DNA of 61,157 bases. Origin: CALLPQ01 sp039819545 (GTDB taxonomy: Bacteria > Pseudomonadota > Alphaproteobacteria > Caulobacterales > Parvularculaceae). Made by a program: the position numbers and the translations under genes. The notes under the pieces were generated by a model, which saw nothing but the letters and a program-made list of their open reading frames with translations, was not told the DNA's origin and searched no databases. Of this stretch, positions 30,899 through 40,161 are shown piece after piece. Every line of letters begins with the position of its first letter. Within the stretch, counting starts at the first letter, position 1. The stretch spans positions 1 through 61,157 of the forward strand of contig JBCBRS010000015.1 in NCBI GenBank assembly GCA_039819545.1, given 5' to 3'.

Positions 30899-32731
30899 TT
30901 GCGCACGAACGCCGCCCATAACACATCCCCAATTCGCATTGGCGGGGCGTGCGGTTATTGGGGGGAAAGCGCCATGGCAACACCGCAGTTTCTGCGTGCC
31001 GAGGCTGTCGATTTTATCGTCTATGATTACCTGGCCGAGATCACCATGTCGCTTCTGGCGCGGGCTCGGGACAAGGACGCCAAGGCCGGTTTTGCCACTG
31101 ATTTTATCAGCGGTGTCCTGCAGCCAAATCTTGCCGCCATCGCCGATCAGAAAGTGCGTCTTCTCACCAATGCAGGCGGGGTCAATCCGGCCGCCTGCGC
31201 CGAGGCGGTGCGCGCCCTGATCAAGGCCATGGGGCTGAACCTCAACGTCGGCGTTATCACCGGCGATGATCTCCTGGCGGATAAGGCCAAGCTTGCGCGT
31301 GACGCCCCCATCGACATGGGCGATGGCAGGGCTTTCCCAGACCTTGAAACCATCACCAGCGTCAATGCCTATATCGGCGCGTTCCCTCTCGCCCGGGCCC
31401 TTGATCTGGGGGCTGACATTGTGATTGCCGGGCGGTGTGTGGACAGTGCCCTGACGCTCGCGCCGTGTATCCATCATTTTGGCTGGCAGGCAACGGACTG
31501 GGACCGGCTGGCCGCGGGCTCGCTCGCCGGGCACCTGATTGAATGCGGACCGCAAGCAACAGGCGGCAACTTTACCGATTGGCAGGAGGCGGGCGATATC
31601 GCCACCATTGGCTATCCGGTGGCGGAAATTGACAGCGACGGGACCTGCACCCTGACCAAACCGGCAGGTACAACGGGCCTCGTCAGTGTGGGAACCGTCA
31701 GTGAGCAGATGCTTTATGAAATTGGTGATCCCGCTGCCTACCAATTGCCCGATGTGACGAGCGATTTTTCTGGCGTTAAGATCACGCAGCAAGGGAGCGA
31801 CCGCGTCCAGGTGACCGGCGCGCGCGGGACACCGCCACCGAAGTCGCTAAAGACGTGCCTTACTCACACCAATGGCTACAGAACCGGCATGCAGATTGCC
31901 CATTACGGCGTTGACGCGCATCTAAAAGCAGATGCGTTTGCGACCGCAGCCCTTGAGCGGGCAAAGGTAACCCTGCGCACCTCAAACCTTGGCGACTTTA
32001 CCGAGGTGAGCGTTGAAATCCTTGGCGCCGACAGCCAGTTTGGCGCACAGCCGCAACCCGCCCGCGAGGTTGTGACAAAAATTGCGGCGAAACACCCCTC
32101 GCCTTTTGGCTGCGGCGTCTTGCTCAAGGAAATTGCCGGGCTGGGCCTTGCTGCCGCTCCCGGGCTTTCGGGCTTTCAGGGCGCGCGACCAAAACCGAGC
32201 CCCGTCTATCAGCTGTTCTCTTTTCCCCTTGATCGGCAGGCCGTGACCCTAAACGTGAGCGTTGACGGCAAGGCGCCTGAGACGATGCAGCCTGTCCTGC
32301 CCGCGGAGCCCCACGACGCTTGCGGACCCTCCCTTAATCCCACGCCGCCGGACGCCCCTGCGCCAACAGGCGAAACCATCTGTGTACCGCTGGTCGCGCT
32401 TGCGTTTGGCCGCTCCGGAGACAAGGGCGATGCAGCCAATATTGGTGTTATTGCGCGTCACCCGGACTATCTACCCTATCTCTGGCATGGGTTAAGCGTG
32501 GACGTTGTGCATGAGGCTTTCGCTCACTTTCTTGGGCCGCAAAGCGCGCCGACGGCGATAAAGAAATATCTTCTGCCCGGTGCCCAAGCGATCAATTTTG
32601 TCCTGCCCCATGTGCTGGGCGGTGGTGGTACCGCGTCCCTGCGCAGTGATCCGCAAGGCAAGGGTTATGCGCAAATTCTGCTGGCCACCCCGATCACCAT
32701 AGCTCGCGATATTTTTGAGGCCGGATCATGA
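30899..32731 (+). CDS. AtuA-family protein (DUF1446 plus C-terminal AtuA-like domain)
   Basis: A 610-residue protein of the AtuA family, required for acyclic terpene use in Pseudomonas by an unknown mechanism. The family opening IRIGGACGYWGESAMATPQF is present near residue 12, with VDFIVYDYLAEITMSLLAR, ADIVIAGRCVDSALTLAP and, in the C-terminal domain, VALAFGRSGDKGDAANIGVIARHP. No ATG precedes the conserved opening; a TTG at 30899 with GGAG seven bases before it is the best start. It overlaps the carboxyltransferase gene by ATGA. Such genes regularly accompany geranyl-CoA-type carboxylases. Confidence 0.88.
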   Translation: MRTNAAHNTSPIRIGGACGYWGESAMATPQFLRAEAVDFIVYDYLAEITMSLLARARDKDAKAGFATDFISGVLQPNLAAIADQKVRLLTNAGGVNPAACAEAVRALIKAMGLNLNVGVITGDDLLADKAKLARDAPIDMGDGRAFPDLETITSVNAYIGAFPLARALDLGADIVIAGRCVDSALTLAPCIHHFGWQATDWDRLAAGSLAGHLIECGPQATGGNFTDWQEAGDIATIGYPVAEIDSDGTCTLTKPAGTTGLVSVGTVSEQMLYEIGDPAAYQLPDVTSDFSGVKITQQGSDRVQVTGARGTPPPKSLKTCLTHTNGYRTGMQIAHYGVDAHLKADAFATAALERAKVTLRTSNLGDFTEVSVEILGADSQFGAQPQPAREVVTKIAAKHPSPFGCGVLLKEIAGLGLAAAPGLSGFQGARPKPSPVYQLFSFPLDRQAVTLNVSVDGKAPETMQPVLPAEPHDACGPSLNPTPPDAPAPTGETICVPLVALAFGRSGDKGDAANIGVIARHPDYLPYLWHGLSVDVVHEAFAHFLGPQSAPTAIKKYLLPGAQAINFVLPHVLGGGGTASLRSDPQGKGYAQILLATPITIARDIFEAGS

Positions 32732-34353
32732 GTGTTTTCCAGTCGCATTTGTCGACCCATACCGATCAGTATAAAGAAAACCATGCGGCAATGACCGCGC
32801 TGGTGGACAAGCTTGCCGCCCTCAATGCCCGTGCACCAGCACTTTCTGCCCGGCGCAAAGACCGCTTTGATGCGCGCGGGCAACTCCTGCCCCGCACACG
32901 GCTGGCGCATCTCCTCGACCCTGGTATGCCCTATCTGGAGATTGGTAACCTCGCGGGATACCTTCTTGATACCAGCAACGAAGAAAAATCTGTTCCCGGA
33001 TCAACGATCATGGGCGGTATCGGCTATATCGCCGGTACGCGGTGCGCCATCGTCACCGATGATAGCGCCATCAAGGCAGGCTCCATGACGGTTGCCGGGG
33101 GATATCGCCTTAAACGCATGCAGGAAATCGCACTCAGTCAGAAACTCCCCTTCGTACATCTGGTGGAAAGCGCAGGCGGCGACCTCCAGAATTATACGGT
33201 TGAAGGTTTTATCAGCGGCGGCAGCCTGTTTGCCAATTTAGCCCGCTTATCAGCAGCAGGCCTGCCCGTCATATCGATCCTGCACGGATCATCAACGGCG
33301 GGCGGCGCTTATATGCCCGGGCTTTCGGACTATGTGGTTGCGGTGAAAGACAGGGGCCGGGCGTTTCTCGCAGGCCCGCCACTGCTAAAGGCCGCCACCG
33401 GCGAAATTGCCACCGATGAGGAGCTTGGCGGCGCCACCATGCACGCCACCGTCTCCGGGCTCGCCGACTATCTCGCCGATGATGACGCGGGCGCCATCGC
33501 CCTGACCCGCGATATTGTTCGTCGCCTGAATTGGCAGGATAACATCGTTCCTTACACTGCGAATAAAGTTGCCTGTGACCCTGTCTACGACCCCAATGAG
33601 ATTCTGGGTATTGTTTCACCGGATTATCGCCAACCCTATGACGCCCGCGAGGTGATTGCCCGCATTGTCGATGGCTCCGACTTTACCGATTTCAAACCGG
33701 GCTATGGTCTTTCTACTGTTTGTCTCCACGCCGATATTTTTGGGCATACGGTGGGCATTATCGCCAATAATGGCCCCATCGACCCGGACGGTGCGGTAAA
33801 GGCCACCCACTTTATTCAACTGTGCGATCAAAGTGAAACGCCGCTCGTCTTTTTACAGAATACCACCGGATATATGGTGGGTACGGCCTATGAACGGGCG
33901 GGGATGATCAAGCATGGTTCCAAGATGATCCAGGCGGTAACCAATGCGCGCGTGCCGCGGCTCACCATGATGATTGGCGCAAGCTTTGGCGCGGGCAATT
34001 ACGGCATGTGCGGGCGCGGCTATGACCCCGATTTCTGCTTCACTTGGCCCAATGCCCAGGCGGGCGTTATGGGCGGCGAGCAAGCAGCCAAAGTCATGGA
34101 TATTGTGGGTGAGGCCCAGCGGGCAAAAACCGGTGCCGCCATTGACGAGAACCAGCGCGAGATGCAGGCGAAAATGCTCACCCATCTGTTCGATTCCCAG
34201 TCGAGCGCTTTTTATACCTCTGGCCATTTGCAGGATGACGGGATGATCGACCCTCGCGATACCCGTCAGACGCTGGGTTTTTTACTGGCGACGGTCACCG
34301 ATGCGCGGCGGACAACACCGCACACGAATAGTTTTGGGGTAGCGCGGCCATGA
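32728..34353 (+). CDS. Acyl-CoA carboxylase, carboxyltransferase (β) subunit
   Basis: A 541-residue carboxyltransferase of the methylcrotonyl/geranyl-CoA carboxylase type (LiuB/AtuC relatives). It has two crotonase-like halves: FVHLVESAGGDLQNY with GSSTAGGAYMPGLSDYVV in the first, and FLQNTTGYMVGTAYERAGMIKHG with GASFGAGNYGMCGRGYDPDF in the second. It moves CO2 from biotin to an acyl-CoA. Together with the next gene it makes a two-subunit enzyme. Its start and stop both overlap neighbours by four bases. Substrate cannot be settled from sequence; the AtuA neighbour favours a branched unsaturated acyl-CoA. Confidence 0.9.
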   Translation: MSVFQSHLSTHTDQYKENHAAMTALVDKLAALNARAPALSARRKDRFDARGQLLPRTRLAHLLDPGMPYLEIGNLAGYLLDTSNEEKSVPGSTIMGGIGYIAGTRCAIVTDDSAIKAGSMTVAGGYRLKRMQEIALSQKLPFVHLVESAGGDLQNYTVEGFISGGSLFANLARLSAAGLPVISILHGSSTAGGAYMPGLSDYVVAVKDRGRAFLAGPPLLKAATGEIATDEELGGATMHATVSGLADYLADDDAGAIALTRDIVRRLNWQDNIVPYTANKVACDPVYDPNEILGIVSPDYRQPYDAREVIARIVDGSDFTDFKPGYGLSTVCLHADIFGHTVGIIANNGPIDPDGAVKATHFIQLCDQSETPLVFLQNTTGYMVGTAYERAGMIKHGSKMIQAVTNARVPRLTMMIGASFGAGNYGMCGRGYDPDFCFTWPNAQAGVMGGEQAAKVMDIVGEAQRAKTGAAIDENQREMQAKMLTHLFDSQSSAFYTSGHLQDDGMIDPRDTRQTLGFLLATVTDARRTTPHTNSFGVARP

Positions 34354-36386
34354 CCCAGTCACGCCGCCCCCACCAAAAAAGCGTGCTGATCGCCAATCGC
34401 GGCGAGATTGCCTGCCGGATTATCGATAGCGCCAGGGGCATGGGTCTGTGGACGATTGCGGTTTATTCTGACGCCGACGCCCAAAGCCGCCATGTGCGCC
34501 TGGCCGATGAGGTTTACCCCATTGGCCCTGCGCCCAGCCCTCAATCCTATCTCAATATTGACGCGCTTAGCGCTGCCATCAGCCGGAGCGGGGCCGATTT
34601 TGTTCATCCAGGCTACGGCTTTCTGTCAGAAAATGCAGCGTTCGCCCGGGCATGCGAAACCCTTGGCACCCAATTTGTGGGCCCGCCTGTCGAAGCCATC
34701 GCGACAATGGCTGACAAGGCGCAGGCAAAAACCCGAATGGAAGAGATGGGGGTGCCTTGTATCCCCGGTTATCGGGGGGCGGATCAAAGCAATGAGACCC
34801 TCATCCGCGAGGCCAAAGCCATCGGCCTGCCGGTGATGATCAAGGCCGCTGCAGGCGGGGGCGGACGGGGCATGCGTCTTGTCACGGCGCCATCGGACCT
34901 TGCCGATGCCCTTGCTGCGGCACGGTTGGAGGCACAGAACGCGTTCGGCAATGATCACCTGCTTTTGGAAAAAGCGGTGATTGATGCGCGCCATGTGGAA
35001 ATTCAAATCCTCGCGGATTGCCATGGCACGGTTCTACATTTGGGGGAGCGCGATTGCTCCGCCCAACGGCGGCATCAAAAAGTGGTGGAGGAAGCCCCCT
35101 GCCCGGTAATGACGCCGACATTGCGCGCCGCCATGGGCGCCGCGGCAGTCAAGGCTGCCCAGGCTGTCGCCTATGTGGGCGCGGGTACCGTGGAGTTTTT
35201 GCTCGATAGCGCCGGGAACTTTTACTTCCTCGAAATGAACACACGCCTGCAGGTGGAACATCCGGTCACGGAACTTGTGACCGGTCTTGATCTGGTGGCG
35301 GAGCAGATTCGCATCGCCCAAGGTCACGCCTTGACGCGAACGCAAGAAGACATCGCGCTCAGGGGGCACGCTATTGAGGTGCGCCTTTATGCCGAGGACC
35401 CATCGCAAGACTTCCTGCCTCAATCAGGCGGGATCCTTGATTGGCATGCGCCCTCAGGTGATGGCGTGCGTGTTGATCACGCGATCACCAGCCCCGGCAC
35501 GGTGACGCCCTATTATGATCCAATGCTTGCAAAGATCATCGCCCATGGGCCCACACGGGAGGAGGCGCGCCAGCGTCTGAGCCGGGCGCTTGAGGAGACG
35601 GTCCTGCACGGTGTGATCACCAACCGGTCTTATCTCCTCGATGTTCTCGATAGTGATGTATTTGCTAAAGGCGCGGTAACGACCACGTTTCTAGAAACGA
35701 CCTTTGTGCCCGGCGACGGGGCAAAGCCCGAACCGGCAGAAATTGCCCTCGCCGCGATGCTCGTCTATCTCCAGCGGCAGGCCGGTGCCATGGCTCGCGC
35801 CCGGACGGTACCTGGCGCCCTTAGCGGATGGAGCAACACCGCTCCCCTGCCGACGCCCTTAAAGCTGCGTCCTACTCCCAGCGGCGATGGTGACGACAGA
35901 GCAGTCGAAATCACGCCCCTAGGACGCGACCTTTATCAGGTTGCGATTGCCGATACTGTTTTACCCACAGAGGTCATCCAATACACCCATGACCGGGTCA
36001 CGCTTCGCCTCTGCGAAAACCGCCTGACTGCCCACTATCATTTCACCGGTGATGCGTTGGAGCCTAGCGCTCTCTCCCTCGCCCTGCCGCGCAAAACGCT
36101 GACCTTTGATATCGGGCAAGCCACCCAAACCGGCGTCGCAAAAGACGCTGGTGACGGACAGATCCTCGCCCCCATGCATGGTCAGATGACGGCACTCTCG
36201 ATTGCGCCCGGCGACAGCGTAACCGAAGGCCAAAGCCTTGGGACGCTCGAGGCTATGAAGATGCAGCATACGCTGACCGCCGATTGCGCGGGAACCATCT
36301 CTGAAGTCAATGCCATCGTGGGCGCGCAAGTCAGCCTTGGCGATATCCTGTTTGTTATTGATCCCGCTACGGATGATACGCTGTGA
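34350..36386 (+). CDS. Acyl-CoA carboxylase, biotin carboxylase/biotin carrier (α) subunit
   Basis: A 678-residue α subunit related to LiuD and AtuF. The biotin carboxylase domain (about 10-460) shows SVLIANRGEIACRIIDSA, the ATP-grasp glycine loop IKAAAGGGGRGMRL, RRHQKVVEEAPCP and EMNTRLQVEHPVTEL. A linker domain follows. The C-terminal biotinyl domain carries the modified Lys637 in LEAMKMQHTL. It needs a biotin ligase encoded elsewhere. Coupled by four-base overlaps to both neighbours. Confidence 0.94.
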   Translation: MTQSRRPHQKSVLIANRGEIACRIIDSARGMGLWTIAVYSDADAQSRHVRLADEVYPIGPAPSPQSYLNIDALSAAISRSGADFVHPGYGFLSENAAFARACETLGTQFVGPPVEAIATMADKAQAKTRMEEMGVPCIPGYRGADQSNETLIREAKAIGLPVMIKAAAGGGGRGMRLVTAPSDLADALAAARLEAQNAFGNDHLLLEKAVIDARHVEIQILADCHGTVLHLGERDCSAQRRHQKVVEEAPCPVMTPTLRAAMGAAAVKAAQAVAYVGAGTVEFLLDSAGNFYFLEMNTRLQVEHPVTELVTGLDLVAEQIRIAQGHALTRTQEDIALRGHAIEVRLYAEDPSQDFLPQSGGILDWHAPSGDGVRVDHAITSPGTVTPYYDPMLAKIIAHGPTREEARQRLSRALEETVLHGVITNRSYLLDVLDSDVFAKGAVTTTFLETTFVPGDGAKPEPAEIALAAMLVYLQRQAGAMARARTVPGALSGWSNTAPLPTPLKLRPTPSGDGDDRAVEITPLGRDLYQVAIADTVLPTEVIQYTHDRVTLRLCENRLTAHYHFTGDALEPSALSLALPRKTLTFDIGQATQTGVAKDAGDGQILAPMHGQMTALSIAPGDSVTEGQSLGTLEAMKMQHTLTADCAGTISEVNAIVGAQVSLGDILFVIDPATDDTL

Positions 36387-37219
36387 GCGATGTTTCAAAC
36401 CCCATGCCGGAGGCGGCCGGTTTCCTTGCCGAGGGCGCTGCGCTCCATGCGGTGCTCGCAACCCTGGCCGCCAATCAGTTGACCGAGGCAACCCAGTTCA
36501 AAAGCTGGACCTTTGAGGACATTGTTACCCATCTCTATCTGTGGAACGAAGGCGCGCTTCTCACCCTCACTGATCCGCCTGCCTTTCAGAACCTTGTGGC
36601 AAGGGTGATGTCGCGTCTTGGGGCGGGGGATGATCACCGGGATTTGCAACGCACCTGGCTGGCCGAAACCCACCCCGGCATCTGTGGCGCGGCGCTCGTC
36701 ACGTCCTGGTGGCAAAGCCATCAACAGTGTGCGGAGCGGTTTGCCAGCGCTGATCCTGATCTGCGGGTCAACTGGTTCGGCCCGCCCATGACCGCCCGGT
36801 CAAAAATCATCGCCCGCCAGATGGAATGCTGGGCCCATGGGCAGGCTATCTTTGACCATCTGGGCCTTGACCGTACGGACGAAGACCGTCTGCGCCCCAT
36901 CGCCCATCTTGGGGTGACAACCTATAGCTTTGCGTTTCGCAACCGATCACTCGATCCGCCCGTGCCCAAACCTTATGTGCGGCTCACCGCCCCCTCCGGC
37001 GCGGTTTGGGAATGGAACGAAGCGCAGAAGGATAATCAGGTGTCCGGGCCCGCCACCCAATTTTGCCAGATTGTATGCCAGACCCGCGCCCTTGCCGACA
37101 CGCGCGTGCAGGTGACGGGCAAAACCGCCAGCGCCTGGATGACCATTGCCCAATGCTTTGCAGGGCCGCCGCATCCGCCCCCCGCGCCGGGCAGTCGCTA
37201 TCGTCGCAGCACTGCATAA
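36383..37219 (+). CDS. TIGR03084-like metal-binding protein (DinB/maleylpyruvate isomerase fold)
   Basis: A 278-residue protein. The N-terminal half resembles the four-helix DinB/mycothiol-dependent maleylpyruvate isomerase fold, with candidate metal-binding His residues in WTFEDIVTHLYLWN and MECWAHGQAIFDHLG. The rest has the SCP2-like end seen in this group (VRLTAPSGAVWEWNEA). TIGR03084-type proteins are often found beside acyl-CoA carboxylase genes, with no proven reaction. It starts at a GTG overlapping the α-subunit stop (GTGA), so it belongs to the same catabolic operon. Confidence 0.72.
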   Translation: MSDVSNPMPEAAGFLAEGAALHAVLATLAANQLTEATQFKSWTFEDIVTHLYLWNEGALLTLTDPPAFQNLVARVMSRLGAGDDHRDLQRTWLAETHPGICGAALVTSWWQSHQQCAERFASADPDLRVNWFGPPMTARSKIIARQMECWAHGQAIFDHLGLDRTDEDRLRPIAHLGVTTYSFAFRNRSLDPPVPKPYVRLTAPSGAVWEWNEAQKDNQVSGPATQFCQIVCQTRALADTRVQVTGKTASAWMTIAQCFAGPPHPPPAPGSRYRRSTA

Positions 37220-37283
37220 GGACGTGGAGCGAGGACCCAATTAACGGTAGATATCCCCATCGATTTGAAGCGTGAGGTGACCC

Positions 37284-38465
37284 ATGGATTTGTCCTTTTC
37301 AGAAAAAGATGAAGCGTTCCGTCAGGAGGTGGTCGCCTTTCTCGACCAGGAATGGCCGGAAGAAAAACGCGGCAGCACGCCCTTTACCCGCGAGGCCTAC
37401 CTCGATTGGCACAAGAAATTGCACGCGAAAGGCTGGGCCGCGCCCGCCTGGCCGGTTGCCCATGGCGGTCAGGACTGGACCCCAACGCAGCACTATATTT
37501 TTAACGAGGAAATGGCGAAGGCCGAAACCTTCCGGTCCCTTGCTTTTAATACCGCCATGGTTGGCCCGGTGATCTATACCTTTGGCAATGACGCGCAAAA
37601 AGAACGCTTTCTGCCACCTACACTGAACTGCGATATCTGGTGGTGCCAGGGCTATTCGGAGCCCGGTGCCGGGTCTGACCTTGCCAGCCTGCGCACCAAG
37701 GCCGAGCGTGATGGTGACCATTACATCGTCAATGGATCAAAAACCTGGACAACACTGGCCCAACACGCGGACTGGATATTCTGCCTTGTACGAACCAATA
37801 GTGAGGTAAAGAAGCAAGAAGGCATCTCCTTCCTCCTGATCGATATGAAAACTCCGGGCATTACGGTGCGCCCGATTATCACGCTGGGCGGCGACCATGA
37901 GGTCAATGAGGTTTTCTTTGAGGATGTGCGGGTACCGGCGGAAAACCTGATCGGTGAAGAAAATCGCGGCTGGACCTATGCGAAGTTCCTGTTAACCCAT
38001 GAACGGTCAAACATTGCCGGGGTCCATGCCTCCCGTCGCAAGCTTGAGCGGTTGCGCGAGGTTGCAGCCAATTCGGACTTCTACGCGCCGGGCGCGCGCC
38101 TGATCGACGATGAAGATTTTATGCGAACCCTGAGCGAGATCGAAATTGATCTCATGGCGCTTGAATATACCGAATTGCGTTCGCTCGCCAATGAAGAGGC
38201 TGGCAAAGGGCCGGGGGCCGAAAGCTCCATCCTGAAAATTCGCGGAACGGAAATTCAACAACGGATCAGCCATCTCGCGGTCAAGGCGGCGGGCACCTAT
38301 GCCCTGCCCTATCAACGTGACCTCGGCCATAATGAATTCCCAGCCGGGCCAGATCATACGGTCCACGCGGCGGCAACCTATTTCAATTACCGCAAGACCT
38401 CCATCTATGGGGGCTCAAACGAGATCCAGCGCAATATCATCGCCAAGGCGGTATTGGGGCTTTAG
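37284..38465 (+). CDS. Acyl-CoA dehydrogenase, α-like subunit
   Basis: A 393-residue acyl-CoA dehydrogenase starting MDLSFSEKDEAFRQEVVAFL. It contains WCQGYSEPGAGSDLASLRT, IVNGSKTWTTLAQHADWIF and the end YGGSNEIQRNIIAKAVLGL. Close relatives are annotated in branched-chain, bile-acid and steroid side-chain breakdown. GAGGTGA precedes the ATG. It lies 29 bases before a second dehydrogenase with a different C-terminal type, making the second α/β-like pair in the locus. It should act before the carboxylase or after it, depending on the substrate. Confidence 0.92.
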   Translation: MDLSFSEKDEAFRQEVVAFLDQEWPEEKRGSTPFTREAYLDWHKKLHAKGWAAPAWPVAHGGQDWTPTQHYIFNEEMAKAETFRSLAFNTAMVGPVIYTFGNDAQKERFLPPTLNCDIWWCQGYSEPGAGSDLASLRTKAERDGDHYIVNGSKTWTTLAQHADWIFCLVRTNSEVKKQEGISFLLIDMKTPGITVRPIITLGGDHEVNEVFFEDVRVPAENLIGEENRGWTYAKFLLTHERSNIAGVHASRRKLERLREVAANSDFYAPGARLIDDEDFMRTLSEIEIDLMALEYTELRSLANEEAGKGPGAESSILKIRGTEIQQRISHLAVKAAGTYALPYQRDLGHNEFPAGPDHTVHAAATYFNYRKTSIYGGSNEIQRNIIAKAVLGL

Positions 38466-38494
38466 ACGCCGCCCCAGGCACCCGGAGTATACGG

Positions 38495-39628
38495 ATGAAT
38501 TTTGATTTTACCGAAGAACAGTCAATGATCCGCGAAACCGTCAAACGGTTCATGCGGGAGAAATATGACTTTGACACGCGTCAGGCGATCATTGCCTCTG
38601 ATGCCGGGTGGTCACCTGAAATCTGGCAACAGCTTGCGGAAATGGGGCTGATGGGGGCTGCCTTCCCGGAGGAGTATGACGGTTTCGGGGGCACCGCCGC
38701 CGACATCATGGTGTTGATGGAAGAGTTTGGCGAGGGGCTCCTCATTGAGCCGTTCTTTCCCACGGCCATTCTGGCGGGGCAAATCCTGCGCGAGGTGGGC
38801 GGCGAAGAGGCCCGGGCCCTGATCGGGCAAATCATTGCCGGCGAGATGATCATGGCTTTTGCCCATGATGAGCCGAAGGCCCGCGGTGTCATCAGCCATG
38901 TGGAGACAACCGCCCGTCTCGATGGCGATGGGTTTATACTGAACGGCCAAAAGGCGGTTGTCCTCGGCGCACCCCTTGCGAACCGGTTGATCATCTCGGC
39001 ACGGACAAGTGGGCAAGAGCGAGAAGAAGACGGGATCAGCCTGTTTCTCGTTGACCCGGGCCAGGATGGTCTTTCCATCCATGCCTATCCCACCATTGAC
39101 GGGATGCGCGCCGGGGATGTCCATCTGGACCAGGTGCGTGTGCCCGCAAGCGCCCTCCTCGGCACTAACGAAAAGGCCTATCCGGTTATCAGTACCGTGA
39201 TCGACCGCGCGATCACCGCCATGAGCGCAGAGGCCGCTGGCCTGTGCCGCAAGATGAGTGATCTGACCCGCGACTATTGTCGCCAGCGTGAACAGTTTGG
39301 CCAGCCCATTTCAAAGTTTCAGGTGCTGCAGCATCAAATGGTGGATATGTTTATCCATACCGAAGAGATGAGTTCCATGGCGTATATGGCAGCCATGAAC
39401 CATGACACGCCCGGCCGCGACACGGCCCGTGCCGCCGCCGCGGCCAAGGTGCAGATTGGTAAGTCGATCAAATTTGTGGGCGAAACCGCCGTGCAACTCC
39501 ATGGCGGTATGGGCATTACGGAGGAAATGGCAGTCGGCCATTATTTCATGCACGCCACCATGATGGAAAATTTGCTCGGCGACAGCGATTTTCACCTTCG
39601 CCGATTTCAAGGCACAACGCACATCTAA
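38495..39628 (+). CDS. Acyl-CoA dehydrogenase, β-like partner subunit
   Basis: A 377-residue dehydrogenase fold starting MNFDFTEEQSMIRETVKRFM. It has MGLMGAAFPEEYDGFGGTAAD, FGQPISKFQVLQHQMVDMFI and LHGGMGITEEMAVGHYFMHA, and ends LGDSDFHLRRFQGTTHI rather than in the EIQR-type segment. This is the same C-terminal form as the gene at 26,215. GGAG precedes the ATG. Last gene of the rightward operon. Heterotetramer formation with the preceding subunit is inferred from the family pattern. Confidence 0.9.
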   Translation: MNFDFTEEQSMIRETVKRFMREKYDFDTRQAIIASDAGWSPEIWQQLAEMGLMGAAFPEEYDGFGGTAADIMVLMEEFGEGLLIEPFFPTAILAGQILREVGGEEARALIGQIIAGEMIMAFAHDEPKARGVISHVETTARLDGDGFILNGQKAVVLGAPLANRLIISARTSGQEREEDGISLFLVDPGQDGLSIHAYPTIDGMRAGDVHLDQVRVPASALLGTNEKAYPVISTVIDRAITAMSAEAAGLCRKMSDLTRDYCRQREQFGQPISKFQVLQHQMVDMFIHTEEMSSMAYMAAMNHDTPGRDTARAAAAAKVQIGKSIKFVGETAVQLHGGMGITEEMAVGHYFMHATMMENLLGDSDFHLRRFQGTTHI

Positions 39629-39686
39629 ACAGGTGCGCTGGCGGGCTCCGCCTGGTGAAGCCCGCGCAGCGTCTTGGCACTGGGTG

Positions 39687-40064
39687 TTACGCGCCCATGC
39701 AGAAAAAGTTGAGCTTGTTGCCATCGGCGTCGCGCACATAACCACACGAGCACATGCCATTCAGACGGGGGCCCGCGGGGCCTTCGTCAGTGGCGCCAAG
39801 GGCAATGGCCTTATCATACATGGTTTTCACCTGGTCAGGGCCACTGCACGCGATGGACACCATATTGCCATTGCCGGGGTTTGCCGGTTCGCCATTCCAC
39901 GGCTTGCAGATGCCAAACATCGGCCCTTTCCCGTCGCCATAGGCAACAAAGCCGCCATCGGGCCGCTCCATCATGACCTTCGCGCCCATGTCACCGAGCA
40001 AGGCATCGTAAAACTTTCGCGCGGCGGCCATATCGTTCACGGGGATTGTTGAATATGCGATCAT
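39687..40064 (-). CDS. VOC (glyoxalase/bleomycin-resistance fold) protein
   Basis: A 125-residue protein with the VOC opening MIAYSTIPVNDMAAARKFYDAL, a central SIACSGPDQVKTMYDKAIALG and the end CGYVRDADGNKLNFFCMGA. The last strand has Asn where metal-dependent members usually hold Glu, and the chain has several Cys (SIAC, CSCGY, FFC). Substrate unknown. It is convergent with the dehydrogenase operon and 97 bases downstream of prpD on the same strand. Confidence 0.83.
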   Translation of the reverse strand: MIAYSTIPVNDMAAARKFYDALLGDMGAKVMMERPDGGFVAYGDGKGPMFGICKPWNGEPANPGNGNMVSIACSGPDQVKTMYDKAIALGATDEGPAGPRLNGMCSCGYVRDADGNKLNFFCMGA

Positions 40065-40161
40065 GGGGTTTCTCCTGGTTTAATGCTGACAAAAACGAGC
40101 TTGGTGTCCGACGATGGCGAATGACGATGGCGAATATTGATCGTCGATAGGCTTATTCAAC

